A stretch of 32,729 bases of DNA from Galactobacter sp. (GTDB lineage Bacteria > Actinomycetota > Actinomycetes > Actinomycetales > Micrococcaceae). Position 1 is the stretch's first letter; each line of letters starts with the position of its first letter. This document shows positions 1-8,160 of the stretch, in pieces. A model generated the notes under the pieces. It had not been told where the DNA came from and ran no database searches. It worked only from the letters and a program-made list of their open reading frames with translations. The DNA is taken from positions 1-32,729 of the forward strand of contig NZ_JALAGT010000087.1 in the NCBI RefSeq assembly GCF_022712295.1, in the 5' to 3' direction. Position numbers and translations under genes: made by a program.

Positions 1-1167
1 CGAGTACCACCCGTTCAGGCCCCCCCCCCCAGAGATCACGGACCAGAGCTGCTCCACCGTTGCGGTGGTGTTCATCCGACGCTGATCCACATAGACGGTT
101 CTTCCTGCCCAATCGGGATCGCTGGGCAGCGGAGCACTCGGGGCTCCCAGCACTGCGACATCCTGCCAACTGGTCTCCACAAGGTCCTTCTGCACCCTGC
201 CCAGGGCCAGGCGGATGGACTCCAGGTAGGGGGTCAGACCCTGTGGCGGCGGTGGGATGATGCCGTTGATCTCAGTGCTGTGCATGATGCACTCGTTCTC
301 TAGCGAGGCCACCAGCGGGCGGGCAATGGACCGGGGGACAGGGGTGACCAAACCGACCCAGTGCGATGCCAGCCCGGGTGTGAGTACGGGCAACGCGACG
401 ATGAAGCGGCGGGGTAGTCCGGCTGCCTCCGCGTAGCCGTTCATCATCTGTGCGTAGGTCAGGACGTCCGGTCCGCCGATGTCCACGGCTTGGTCGATCT
501 CTTTCGGGACGCGAGCTGCACCGAGCAGATAATGCATCACATCCCTCACGGCTATGGGTTGGATCCGGTTGCGGACCCATTTGGGGGCAGGCATGTAAGG
601 CAGGACCTCCGTCAGGTGCCGGATCATCTCGAAGGATGCGGACCCGGAACCGATGATGACCCCGGCCTGCAGCACCAGGGCAGGAACCGTGCAGTCCAGG
701 AACACCTGCCCCACGTCACGGCGGGAGCGTAGATGAGACGAGAGCCGCGTCCGTTCCGGATGCAGCCCGCCCAGGTAGATGATCCTCCCTACGCCGGCTC
801 TGGCGGCTGCATGGGCCACGACATGTGCTGCGCACAGATCGGTCTGTTCAAAATCTCTCCCGGAGGCCAGGGAGTGAACCAGGTAGTAGATCATGCTGAC
901 CGAATCCATGGCGGCTCGGACGGACACCGGGTCCAGGACATCCCCCTTGACCACGTCGCACTCCTCTCCCCAGGGGAACGCTCTGACCCGTGCTGGACTC
1001 CTGGCCAAGATCCTGACCCGGTAGCCGGCCTTGAGCAGCCGGGGTGTCAGACGTCCACCGATGTAGCCGGTGGCTCCGAGTACCAGAACCGTGGGTGGCT
1101 TCCCCGTAGGACCCGTGACTGCTGCCAGGTGTTCCTCGCGGCCGGTCGGGTAGTTCATTCGGTCCAT
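1..1167 (-). CDS. SDR-family NAD(P)-binding oxidoreductase with DUF2867-like C-terminus (partial, runs off left edge)
   Basis: The minus-strand frame stays open from an ATG at 1167 to the window edge (389 codons, 3' end missing). An AGGAAGGG ribosome site lies about 8 nt upstream of that ATG. The N-terminus carries a Rossmann nucleotide-binding motif, VLVLGATGYIGGRL, near residues 30-43, followed by IYYLVHSLASGRDFE, typical of atypical (NmrA-like) SDRs. Near the left edge the chain reads TVEQLWSVIS, then four glycines, then LNGWYS, which resembles the start of the DUF2867 domain found C-terminal in this family. The substrate is unknown. It diverges from the carotenoid operon and shares its control region, so a role near carotenoid or quinone chemistry is possible but inferred. 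The glycine run is encoded by an unbroken stretch of 11 C (plus strand, 20-30), a possible slippage site. Confidence 0.8.
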   Translation of the reverse strand, partial: MDRMNYPTGREEHLAAVTGPTGKPPTVLVLGATGYIGGRLTPRLLKAGYRVRILARSPARVRAFPWGEECDVVKGDVLDPVSVRAAMDSVSMIYYLVHSLASGRDFEQTDLCAAHVVAHAAARAGVGRIIYLGGLHPERTRLSSHLRSRRDVGQVFLDCTVPALVLQAGVIIGSGSASFEMIRHLTEVLPYMPAPKWVRNRIQPIAVRDVMHYLLGAARVPKEIDQAVDIGGPDVLTYAQMMNGYAEAAGLPRRFIVALPVLTPGLASHWVGLVTPVPRSIARPLVASLENECIMHSTEINGIIPPPPQGLTPYLESIRLALGRVQKDLVETSWQDVAVLGAPSAPLPSDPDWAGRTVYVDQRRMNTTATVEQLWSVISGGGGLNGWYS

Positions 1168-1280
1168 GAGGGCAGCCCTTCCTGTTTGCGGATGAGGCAG
1201 GTGCAACGATGCGGGCCCGCCCGCTGCCTGTGTGGCGTTCGGGACGCGGTTGATGCACGTCGGGGAGGATGTGGTCAACT

Positions 1281-1318
1281 ACGATGATAGTCTCCTAGGG
1301 GATACTATATCTCATCGT
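1281..1318. promoter_or_regulatory. Palindromic operator-like region between the SDR gene and the carotenoid operon
   Basis: Two inverted repeats are nested in the 160-bp divergent gap. The inner one has arms ATAGTCTCC (1287-1295) and GGATACTAT (1300-1308), 8 of 9 positions paired. The outer one is ACGATGA (1281-1287) and TCATCGT (1312-1318), perfect over 7 bp. The AT-rich ACTATAT stretch may include a -10 element. Such a site suits a dimeric repressor; MarR-type regulators control carotenoid genes in some actinobacteria (CrtR). No regulator gene lies next to it here, so the binding protein is unknown. Confidence 0.5.
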
Positions 1319-1328
1319 CGATCGAAGG

Positions 1329-2459
1329 GTGGTGTGGAAGGTGAAAGGAATCGAGGCCTCATTGAAAATGCATCACGATATGGATGACGAGATTCAGGCC
1401 ACGATTTCAAGCATTCTGACCACCCGCACGGCAGCCGCTCACCTTCATGGTGCGGATTTCTCCGCCCTCTGGAAAACCACTGTCGAATGCGTCAGTGGCG
1501 GTAAGCTCCTGCGTCCACGCATACTGGTCGGGGCCTTCGATGCCTTCTGCGCCGATGCCCAGCCGGGCCTACAGACCAGGGAGCCGGTTCTGCAAATGGC
1601 CGCTGCCCTGGAGATTCTCCACTTCTCCTTCTTGCTGCATGACGACATCATCGACGATGATCTGATGCGCCGAGGCGAAGCGAACCTGATGGGCAGGCTG
1701 CTCGTGGAGGCCCGGACCAGCCCCTGGTCCGTCGTAGTGGGTGACGAGCTGCCCGCCCGCCGCTTGCACTGGGCACGCAACGCCGGGCTGCTCGTCGGTG
1801 ACCTGATGCTCACGCTGGCGCATCAGCTCTTCGCCAGAGTCCAGGTGGACCGACCCTCCCGTCTGAGGATCCTGGATCTGTTGGACGCAACAGTCACGGA
1901 GACCGTGGCAGGGGAATATTGCGATGTCAGTCTTGCCGACGGCTATCTGGGCTCGGATCCGGACCTGGTGTTGAAGATGACGTGTATGAAGACTGCTGCC
2001 TACACGTTTGAGCTTCCCCTGCGTCTTGCCGCAGTGCTGGCCGGTGCACAACGAAGTGCGGAAGACCAGCTCGGTCAGGTCGGAAGACGGCTCGGAGTGG
2101 CTTTCCAGCTACAAGATGACTTGCGCTCCGCCTTCGAATCCAGCAACGTTCACGGTAAGGATGATCATTCTGACTTCCGTGAGGGCAAGGAAACGGCGCT
2201 GATCGCGTACGCGCGCTCCACGAGTGCCTGGGAACAGCTGCGCCCACTGCTGGGAACCCAGGACTTCCTCCCTTCCTCAGCGCCGACGATTCAGTGTCTG
2301 TTGACCGAATGCGGGGCCAGGAAGTTCGTCGAATCCAAGGTTGCTGATCAGGTCGAGGCAGCGATGCAGGTTCTGATGGACGGCGATGGGGAACTGCCCG
2401 CTGCCGTTCGTGACTTCTGCCACGAGATCATCGGCAAACTCGAGAGCGGAGCCTTATGA
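1329..2459 (+). CDS. crtE: Geranylgeranyl diphosphate synthase (polyprenyl synthetase family)
   Basis: It makes the C20 precursor geranylgeranyl diphosphate by adding isopentenyl diphosphate to allylic diphosphates. It is the first step of the carotenoid operon. Family marks are the GGKLLRPR substrate motif (about residues 57-64), the first aspartate-rich motif HDDIIDDD (104-111) and the second region FQLQDDLRSAF followed by SDFREGKETAL. The length of 376 residues is normal to slightly long. The start is uncertain: GTG 1329, GTG 1341, TTG 1362 and ATG 1368 are all in frame and none has a clean ribosome site. A GAAAGGA at 1343-1349 would best suit TTG 1362. The stop codon overlaps the start of crtB (ATGA), which indicates translational coupling. 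Confidence 0.9.
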   Translation: MVWKVKGIEASLKMHHDMDDEIQATISSILTTRTAAAHLHGADFSALWKTTVECVSGGKLLRPRILVGAFDAFCADAQPGLQTREPVLQMAAALEILHFSFLLHDDIIDDDLMRRGEANLMGRLLVEARTSPWSVVVGDELPARRLHWARNAGLLVGDLMLTLAHQLFARVQVDRPSRLRILDLLDATVTETVAGEYCDVSLADGYLGSDPDLVLKMTCMKTAAYTFELPLRLAAVLAGAQRSAEDQLGQVGRRLGVAFQLQDDLRSAFESSNVHGKDDHSDFREGKETALIAYARSTSAWEQLRPLLGTQDFLPSSAPTIQCLLTECGARKFVESKVADQVEAAMQVLMDGDGELPAAVRDFCHEIIGKLESGAL

Positions 2460-3451
2460 GCTCCGCGATCAAGCCTGATGAAGCGTTGCGGAAATACACG
2501 CGTGCGGCAGAACGCGCTGCAGACCGGATCATCGGCACCTATTCCACCTCGTTCGGGGCGGCGACGCGGCTGCTGGAAGCACGTCATCGAGTCCACGTTC
2601 GCAATATCTATGGTTTGGTCCGGGTTGCTGACGAGCTCGTGGACGGGGCGGCCGCGCAAGCCGGCGTGAGCACGGACCAGCAACTTGAACTCCTCGATCT
2701 GTTGGAGCGTGAGACCGCAGAGGCCGTCGGCACAGGGTACAGCGCCAATCCGATTGTCCATGCCTTTGCTGTCACTGCCGTCCAATCCGGTATCGACACC
2801 TCCCTCACGGCTCCTTTCTTTGCATCCATGCGGATGGATCTGAGGCGATCCGTGGACACGGAGTTGTTTAACGGGAAACCGGCCGGTGGTTACAGCACCA
2901 TGGTTGGTTACGACCGTGACGAACATGCCGTCTATGTCTACGGCTCGGCCGAGGTCATCGGACTGATGTGCCTCATGGTCTTCAGGCGGGACGAGCATTA
3001 TTCGGACCAAGAACTACAGCTTCTGGAACGCGGTGCACGCAGCCTGGGCGCGGCGTTCCAGAACGTGAACTTCCTCCGCGACCTTGCCGAGGACACCGAG
3101 CGACTTGAACGAAGTTACCTCAGTAAGGCCGCTTCACTCACAGAGACGGCCAAGAGCGAATGGATTGCGCTGATCCGGGCCCAGCTTGCCGACGCGCAGG
3201 CAGTGCTGCCGTTGTTGCCCAACGATGCCCGTGCAGCGGTGGACTGCGCCAGGAGACTCTTCTCCCGGCTGACGGAGAAGATTTCGAGAACTCCGCTGGA
3301 GCAGTTGCTGGTTGAACGCGTCCGGATCTCCGACCCGGCCAAGGCTGGGCTGATTGTGCAGTCTCTGCTGGCCGCAACCCTGAAGAAACCGACATCCAGT
3401 CTCCGAACACCCCGAACACCCGGGATGCGGATTCGCACGGATCGGAAATGA
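2456..3451 (+). CDS. crtB: Phytoene synthase
   Basis: It condenses two geranylgeranyl diphosphates head to head to give 15-cis-phytoene, the committed step of carotenoid synthesis. The 331-residue protein has both aspartate-rich motifs of the squalene/phytoene synthase family: VRVADELVDG near residues 56-65 and NVNFLRDLAEDTERLERSYL near 203-222. It also has the conserved YVYGSAEVIGLM segment between them. The start is the ATG at 2456, which overlaps the crtE stop by 4 nt. It is followed directly by crtI, again with overlapping or near-overlapping codons. The order crtE-crtB-crtI is the usual actinobacterial carotenoid core. Confidence 0.95.
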   Translation: MSSAIKPDEALRKYTRAAERAADRIIGTYSTSFGAATRLLEARHRVHVRNIYGLVRVADELVDGAAAQAGVSTDQQLELLDLLERETAEAVGTGYSANPIVHAFAVTAVQSGIDTSLTAPFFASMRMDLRRSVDTELFNGKPAGGYSTMVGYDRDEHAVYVYGSAEVIGLMCLMVFRRDEHYSDQELQLLERGARSLGAAFQNVNFLRDLAEDTERLERSYLSKAASLTETAKSEWIALIRAQLADAQAVLPLLPNDARAAVDCARRLFSRLTEKISRTPLEQLLVERVRISDPAKAGLIVQSLLAATLKKPTSSLRTPRTPGMRIRTDRK

Positions 3452-3462
3452 GGTCAGCACCC

Positions 3463-5076
3463 ATGACTCGTACCATCGTCATCGGGGGTGGCGTTGCAGG
3501 ACTGGCCACCTCGGCATTACTGGCCCGTGAAGGTCATGAAGTGTTGCTGTTGGAACGGCATGACCGCGTCGGTGGGCGGGCCGGAACGCTGGCACGTGAC
3601 GGCTTTCGTTTCGACACCGGACCATCCTGGTATCTGATGCCCAGCGTCTACGATCATTTCTTCGATCTGCTGGGCACATCAACAGCGCAACAGCTGGACC
3701 TGGTGAGCCTGGACCCAGGATATGGGGTTTTCTCCGAACCTGAATCCTGTGGCTGCTCCGCCAGCGTGGAGATCCCTCACGGTATCGATCGCGTGAGGCA
3801 GGTCTTCGAGAAGCTGGAACCGGGAAGCGGGCAGCGTGTCCGGGACTACGTGGACTCGGCGCGGGATGCCATGGTCATGGCTGAGCGGTACTTCCTCTAC
3901 AACCCCTTCACCTCGTGGAGATCCGTTCTGAAGCCTGAAGTGCTGCTGCGCCTGCCGAAGCTCTTGCGGTTGCTGGGGGAGTCGCTGCAGAAGTTTGTCA
4001 GCCGTCGCTTCTCGCACCCGGTGCTTCGCCAGATTCTGGGATATCCTGCAGTTTTCCTGGGTACGGACCCACGCCGGGCACCGGCCATCTATCACCTCAT
4101 GAGCGCTCTGGACCTGGATGAGGGGGTGATGTACCCGGTGGGTGGTTTCTGGCGGGTGGTTGAGCGGTTGGAGGCGCTGGCTCGCAGCAACGGCGTGGAG
4201 ATCGTGACCGGAGCAGAGGCGAGCCGCATCCTCACCACGGAGGACGGCGGCAGGCCGCGTGCAACAGGAGTGCTCTGGACAGATCGCAACGGTGTGGAGC
4301 GAAAGGAACAGGCTGACTACGTGGTCTCAGCCGCAGACCTGCACCACACGGAGACCCAACTCTTGCCCGGTGAGGCCCGTAGTTATCCGGAAAGCTGGTG
4401 GAAGCGGCGGCAGAGCGGACCGGGCGCGGTGCTTGTCATGCTCGGAGTTCAAGGAGCCCTCCCCGAGTTGAGGCATCATTCGTTGTTCTTCTCCAGCGAC
4501 TGGGACGCCAACTTCGATGCGATCTTCGGCACTGAGCAGAAAGTGCCTGATCCCGCCTCGATCTACGTGTGCAAGCCCAGCGCAACGGACCCGGACGTTG
4601 CTCCGGATGGAACCGAGAATCTCTTTGTCCTGGTACCGGTCCCCGCGGATGTCACGCTCGGTTCCGGTGGGGTAGCAGGGCAGGGAGATACGGATGTGGA
4701 ACAGATTGCGGATCGCGTCATCGACCAGCTGGCCACCTGGGCTGGTATCGCTGATCTGCGGCAGCGAATTGTGGTGCGTGAGACGCTGGGGCCAGAGGAC
4801 TTTGCCCGGGATTACTCCTCGTGGCAGGGCGGGATGCTGGGCCCGTCCCATATTCTGCGTCAGAGTGCCATGTTCCGTGCGCAGAACGCGTCCAAACGAG
4901 TTGATGGGCTCTTCTATGCCGGGGCCACCACCGCGCCCGGAGTCGGCGTACCCATGTGTCTGATCAGTGCGGAACTCGTGGTGAAACGTATACGAGGAGA
5001 CCGCAGCGCCGGCCCGCTGAAATCCGTCGGCGAGAGGCCCCGCGGGGCGGATCGGATCAGTGATCATCATGCCTGA
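3463..5076 (+). CDS. crtI: Phytoene desaturase (CrtI type, lycopene-forming)
   Basis: This FAD-dependent enzyme desaturates phytoene stepwise to lycopene. The N-terminus has the dinucleotide-binding fold VIGGGVAGLATSALL plus LLERHDRVGGRAG. FDTGPSWYLMP is the characteristic CrtI substrate-domain start, and the C-terminus has the FAD motif YAGATTAPGVGVPMCL. The start chosen is ATG 3463 because GAGG at 3451-3454 sits 8 nt upstream. An in-frame ATG at 3448, overlapping the crtB stop, would add five residues. The length of 537 residues is normal for the family. How many double bonds it introduces cannot be read from sequence, but the lycopene cyclase genes downstream imply lycopene as its product. 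Confidence 0.94.
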   Translation: MTRTIVIGGGVAGLATSALLAREGHEVLLLERHDRVGGRAGTLARDGFRFDTGPSWYLMPSVYDHFFDLLGTSTAQQLDLVSLDPGYGVFSEPESCGCSASVEIPHGIDRVRQVFEKLEPGSGQRVRDYVDSARDAMVMAERYFLYNPFTSWRSVLKPEVLLRLPKLLRLLGESLQKFVSRRFSHPVLRQILGYPAVFLGTDPRRAPAIYHLMSALDLDEGVMYPVGGFWRVVERLEALARSNGVEIVTGAEASRILTTEDGGRPRATGVLWTDRNGVERKEQADYVVSAADLHHTETQLLPGEARSYPESWWKRRQSGPGAVLVMLGVQGALPELRHHSLFFSSDWDANFDAIFGTEQKVPDPASIYVCKPSATDPDVAPDGTENLFVLVPVPADVTLGSGGVAGQGDTDVEQIADRVIDQLATWAGIADLRQRIVVRETLGPEDFARDYSSWQGGMLGPSHILRQSAMFRAQNASKRVDGLFYAGATTAPGVGVPMCLISAELVVKRIRGDRSAGPLKSVGERPRGADRISDHHA

Positions 5077-5437
5077 TTCGACGCAGTACATCCTGCTGAT
5101 GCTCGGATGCCTGGTGTTGACGCTTCCTTTGGAGTTCCTTTTCAAGGCGCGGGTGTATCGAAGACCCGTGCAGTTGATCCAGGCCATCTTGGCCACGGTG
5201 ATCGTTTTCTCGGTTTGGGACGTGGTGGCCATCGGCGCGGAGCTGTGGACCTACAGCACTGAGTTCACGAGTGGCTTGGCCGTGGTGCTGGGCTTGCCCC
5301 TGGAAGAAGTGCTCTTCTTCGTCGCCATCCCGATCTCTGCCTTGCTGACCTATGAGGCGGTGGGCCACGTCCTGAGTTTCTTCGGTGCTCTGCGCAGTAC
5401 CCGCCGCGCACACCCGGGGGAGAAAGAAGATGGCTGA
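5069..5437 (+). CDS. crtYc: Lycopene cyclase subunit CrtYc (heterodimeric type)
   Basis: This small integral membrane protein of 122 residues has about three hydrophobic helices. It forms one half of the heterodimeric lycopene beta-cyclase found in actinobacteria such as Brevibacterium. Its motif PLEEVLFF, which contains an acidic pair, matches the PxEE motif of the family. The start is taken as ATG 5069, which overlaps the last codons of crtI; an in-frame GTG at 5060 is an alternative. The stop overlaps the start of crtYd. Cyclase activity requires the partner encoded next. Beta-ring formation, rather than epsilon or C50 cyclisation, is inferred from the presence of crtU and the absence of a C50 elongase gene nearby. 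Confidence 0.88.
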   Translation: MPDSTQYILLMLGCLVLTLPLEFLFKARVYRRPVQLIQAILATVIVFSVWDVVAIGAELWTYSTEFTSGLAVVLGLPLEEVLFFVAIPISALLTYEAVGHVLSFFGALRSTRRAHPGEKEDG

Positions 5438-5786
5438 ATACACGGTAGCCACCATTGTCACGATGCTGGTGGTCATTCTGTTGGAGGCGCTCTGGGCTCG
5501 CACCGGGATTTTCAGCTCGGTGCAGTACTGGGTCTCCATGGCTATAATGCTCTCGTTCCAGGTGCTGGTGGACGGGTGGCTGACCAAATTGTCCAATCCC
5601 ATTGTGATCTATCGCGAGTCCGCAATGAGCGGTGTGAGGTTTCCCTGGGACATCCCCATAGAAGACTTCGGGTTCGGTTTTGCGATGATCACCTTCACGA
5701 TTCTGATCTGGAAGAAGGCTTGCGAGGTTGCTTGGCGCAGGAAGAATCGTGTGGGGCAATCGATGGATGAGCGGCAGGAGGGCTGA
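5430..5786 (+). CDS. crtYd: Lycopene cyclase subunit CrtYd (heterodimeric type)
   Basis: This second half of the heterodimeric lycopene cyclase is a 118-residue membrane protein with about three helices. The motif FPWDIPIEDFGFGFAMI contains the PxE(D/E) acidic signature shared by CrtYd and the fused fungal and archaeal cyclases. ATG 5430 is chosen because GGGGGAGAAAGA lies just upstream and the codon overlaps the crtYc stop at 5435-5437; the longer GTG-started frame from 5385 is unlikely. With CrtYc it converts lycopene to beta-carotene in the membrane. The stop at 5784-5786 is only 1 nt from the crtU start, so the two genes are tightly coupled. Confidence 0.88.
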   Translation: MAEYTVATIVTMLVVILLEALWARTGIFSSVQYWVSMAIMLSFQVLVDGWLTKLSNPIVIYRESAMSGVRFPWDIPIEDFGFGFAMITFTILIWKKACEVAWRRKNRVGQSMDERQEG

Positions 5787-5787
5787 G

Positions 5788-7377
5788 ATGCACAGACGAC
5801 CTGGTCGTGATCGGAAAGCGGTGTTGATTCCGGCCCCTACCGGGTCGCCGCGGACAGCGCAGCCGCACAGGGTCATCGTTGTGGGTGGCGGTATTGCCGG
5901 ACTGGCGGCAGCGTGTGGTCTGGTGGAACGTGGTGTGGCCGTGGACCTGGTCGAGCCGGAGGGCCAGTTGGGCGGACGGGTGCGTGCCTGGCAGACGGAA
6001 TCGGCAGCCGGATCGGTGTCCATGAGCCGTGGCTTTCACGCGTTCTTCCGGCAGTATTACAACCTCAGAGCGCTTCTGGGCAGGGCCGGGGACCTGACGA
6101 AGCTGCTGCGGCCTGTGGAGGACTACCCGGTGGTCAGTGCCCGGGGAGACCGTGATTCTTTTGCCCGGATCCTGCGGGTGCCGCCGTGGAACTTCATCTC
6201 CTTTGTTCTGCGTAGCCCTACCTTCACTGCACGGGACCTGATCCGGGTGGATACCGATATGGCACTGTCCTTGTTGGATGTGGATTTCCCTGACACCTAC
6301 CGTCAGCTCGACGGAATCAGCGCCCACGAATTCCTTGACCGTCTGAAGTTTCCAGACCGGGCCAGACATCTGGCCTTGGAGGTCTTTGCCCGGAGTTTCT
6401 TCGCTGATCCGCGGGAGTTCTCAGCGGGTGAACTGGTAGCGATGTTCCACACCTATTTCATCGGGTCTGCGGAAGGTCTTTTGTTCGATGTCCCGCGGGA
6501 TGACTTCGACACCTCGCTGTGGGCTCCGCTGGGTGCGGCACTGCAGGAGCAAGGAATACGGCGCGTCAGCGGCAGCGTGACGAGCGTGGCACACCCAAGC
6601 CCGGCGGGACGTTGGAGTGTTGTCCTCGATGATGGGCAACGCCTCGAAGCGGATGCGGTGGTGTTGGCGGCGGGCCCGGAGCAGACGAGAACCATTGTTC
6701 AGAGCTCTTCTGCCTCCCTGGTCGCGGACGGCGGAGAAAAATGGTGTGAGAGTGTTGGGCGGATCAGGGTGGCGCCGCCTTTCGCGGTGCTGCGGTTGTG
6801 GTTCGATTCCTTGGTGCAGGCGGACCGCCCCGCCTTCCTCGGTACGGCAGAGTTCGGGATCCTGGACAACATCACGGTGCTGGAGCGTTTCGAGGCCGGC
6901 GCTCGTCGGTGGTCGGCGGAGCACGGTGGTTCCGTGGTGGAACTTCATGCCTATGCGTTGAGCAGTGATCCGCGAGGGGATGTGGCGCAACAGGAGACTC
7001 TAGTGGATGTGCTGCGGGCCGAGCTCGCGCGCGTCTACCCGGAGACGGCCCACCTGGGCGTGGTGGCACAAGAGCTGTTGATCGAGAGTGATTGCGCTTT
7101 GATCGGTCTGGATTCCTGGGAGGATCGCCCGGGCGTTTCAACGCCTTGGCCCGGCCTGGTGTTGGCTGGTGACTGGGTGCGTTGTGAGCTGCCGATCGCT
7201 TTGATGGAGCGTGCCGCGACCACTGGTTGGATGGCCGCCAACCAGTTGCTTCAGGACTGGGGAATTGCCGGTCATGAACTCTGGAGTCCACCTATGAAGG
7301 GCCGCCATCGGTGGCCTGGGCCGCTGCGGAGGCTGGTCAGGAGGTTTGCTCGCTCGGCGCGGTCGTACCGTAGTTGA
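5788..7377 (+). CDS. crtU: Beta-carotene desaturase/methyltransferase (isorenieratene synthase)
   Basis: It converts the beta-rings of beta-carotene into phi-rings by desaturation and methyl migration, giving the aromatic pigment isorenieratene. ATG 5788 is preceded by AGGAGGG at 5776-5782 (5-nt spacing). An N-terminal extension of about 28 residues leads to the FAD fold VIVVGGGIAGLAAACGL and GQLGGRVRAWQ. The segment GFHAFFRQYYNLRALL and the C-terminal GDWVRCELPIALMERAATTGW are typical of CrtU-like FAD oxidoreductases and the related amine-oxidase fold. The length is 529 residues. The assignment rests on these motifs and on its place directly after the beta-cyclase pair, the same gene order as known isorenieratene clusters. 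Other carotene oxidoreductase activities cannot be fully excluded. Confidence 0.88.
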   Translation: MHRRPGRDRKAVLIPAPTGSPRTAQPHRVIVVGGGIAGLAAACGLVERGVAVDLVEPEGQLGGRVRAWQTESAAGSVSMSRGFHAFFRQYYNLRALLGRAGDLTKLLRPVEDYPVVSARGDRDSFARILRVPPWNFISFVLRSPTFTARDLIRVDTDMALSLLDVDFPDTYRQLDGISAHEFLDRLKFPDRARHLALEVFARSFFADPREFSAGELVAMFHTYFIGSAEGLLFDVPRDDFDTSLWAPLGAALQEQGIRRVSGSVTSVAHPSPAGRWSVVLDDGQRLEADAVVLAAGPEQTRTIVQSSSASLVADGGEKWCESVGRIRVAPPFAVLRLWFDSLVQADRPAFLGTAEFGILDNITVLERFEAGARRWSAEHGGSVVELHAYALSSDPRGDVAQQETLVDVLRAELARVYPETAHLGVVAQELLIESDCALIGLDSWEDRPGVSTPWPGLVLAGDWVRCELPIALMERAATTGWMAANQLLQDWGIAGHELWSPPMKGRHRWPGPLRRLVRRFARSARSYRS

Positions 7378-7523
7378 GGGTAGTCCGGAGCGTGTTGGTG
7401 TATATTGGGGCCGCTGGAAGATGCCCGACGACACGTGGCGCGACTGTGCTGTGCATCGTCGCCGTGAGCTGATGCTTCCTTGATGCTCGGCGCGCAGGCG
7501 CGCCCGGATATGTCCGGAACGGT

Positions 7524-7916
7524 TCAGCGGGCGGCGAGTGAGCGTTGAGCCCCTTGTTGGATCTTCTCCAGTATGTCCGCGCTTTGAGGGACGACGATGT
7601 CGGCGTCGGTAGGTGAGAGGACCGTGCTCAGTTCACCGTCGGCGTCAGGCCCGATGATCCCTGCCTTGGAGGCGGCGTACATGATGCCTTTTCCTTCGCT
7701 GGGAACCATGAAGAGGAGATACTCGTCTGCCGGGAGGTTGGCTTTCAGTCCGTTGTAGTCGGTCGGGGAGTCCTTGGCCACCCACACCTTCACGGTCTTC
7801 GAGTTGGTGTTTGACACGTTGTCCGTGATACGGAAGGTCAGCAGTGATGTTTCGCCGGGGTCCGTGGTCCCGTCATCGAGCTGGGTGGGATAGGACGTAT
7901 ACGGCTCAACGCTCAC
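7524..7916 (-). CDS. C-terminal part of a secreted lipoprotein, frameshifted relative to its N-terminus
   Basis: This 130-codon frame (stop at 7524) begins, if read alone, at a GTG at 7916 with no signal peptide. It contains SLLTFRITDNVSNTN and KVWVAKDSPTDYNGLK, which look like an extracellular domain. It overlaps the end of the lipoprotein frame at 7906-8145. Removing one base from the GGGGGAAAACT tract (around 7917-7925) fuses the two frames into one protein of about 205 residues reading IARGKLVSVEPYTSYP across the join. A frameshift, a sequencing error or programmed slippage would explain this. A GGGGGA six bases before the GTG leaves independent translation possible. The function is not recognised. 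Confidence 0.55.
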   Translation of the reverse strand: MSVEPYTSYPTQLDDGTTDPGETSLLTFRITDNVSNTNSKTVKVWVAKDSPTDYNGLKANLPADEYLLFMVPSEGKGIMYAASKAGIIGPDADGELSTVLSPTDADIVVPQSADILEKIQQGAQRSLAAR

Positions 7917-8145
7917 GAGTTTTCCCCCGGGCGATCTGTTTGGAACGCGTGGTCAGGTCTTCCAGGTCGACGGCCGGCTGCACCTCTTCGGCCGAATCGT
8001 TTGAGAAGGCAGACCAGAAGCCGTCACTCGCCGTGACGGTGTCCGGGGTGGGAGTCGAGGTTTCAGCACCTTTGGCGCATCCCGTCAGGAGAGCAAGGAA
8101 ACTGCAGGTGACCGCGATCGGCAAGATCGGGGAACGGGCTGTCAT
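7906..8145 (-). CDS. N-terminal part of a lipoprotein (lipobox present), prematurely stopped
   Basis: The ATG at 8145 is preceded by CAGGAGAC and gives a clear lipoprotein signal: ITARSP-like start, a hydrophobic stretch, then LALLTGCAKG with the acylated cysteine near residue 23. After a Thr/Pro-rich linker the frame reads ARGKTRER and stops at 7906. The stop falls just after a G5A4 tract, beyond which the continuing sequence lies in another frame (see 7524-7916). The simplest reading is a single surface lipoprotein gene broken by a one-base indel. It lies 15 nt downstream of the small gene at 8161-8448 on the same strand, so the two may be co-transcribed. Confidence 0.6.
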   Translation of the reverse strand: MTARSPILPIAVTCSFLALLTGCAKGAETSTPTPDTVTASDGFWSAFSNDSAEEVQPAVDLEDLTTRSKQIARGKTRER

Positions 8146-8160
8146 TGCGGTCTCCTGCGT

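Noticed and set aside
733..1287. 184-codon plus-strand open frame
   Set aside because: Antisense to the partial SDR/DUF2867 gene, which has clear family motifs in its own frame.
7504..7517. CCGGA-TATG-TCCGG hairpin after crtU as a terminator
   Set aside because: The stem is only 5 bp without a T-tract, too weak to call.
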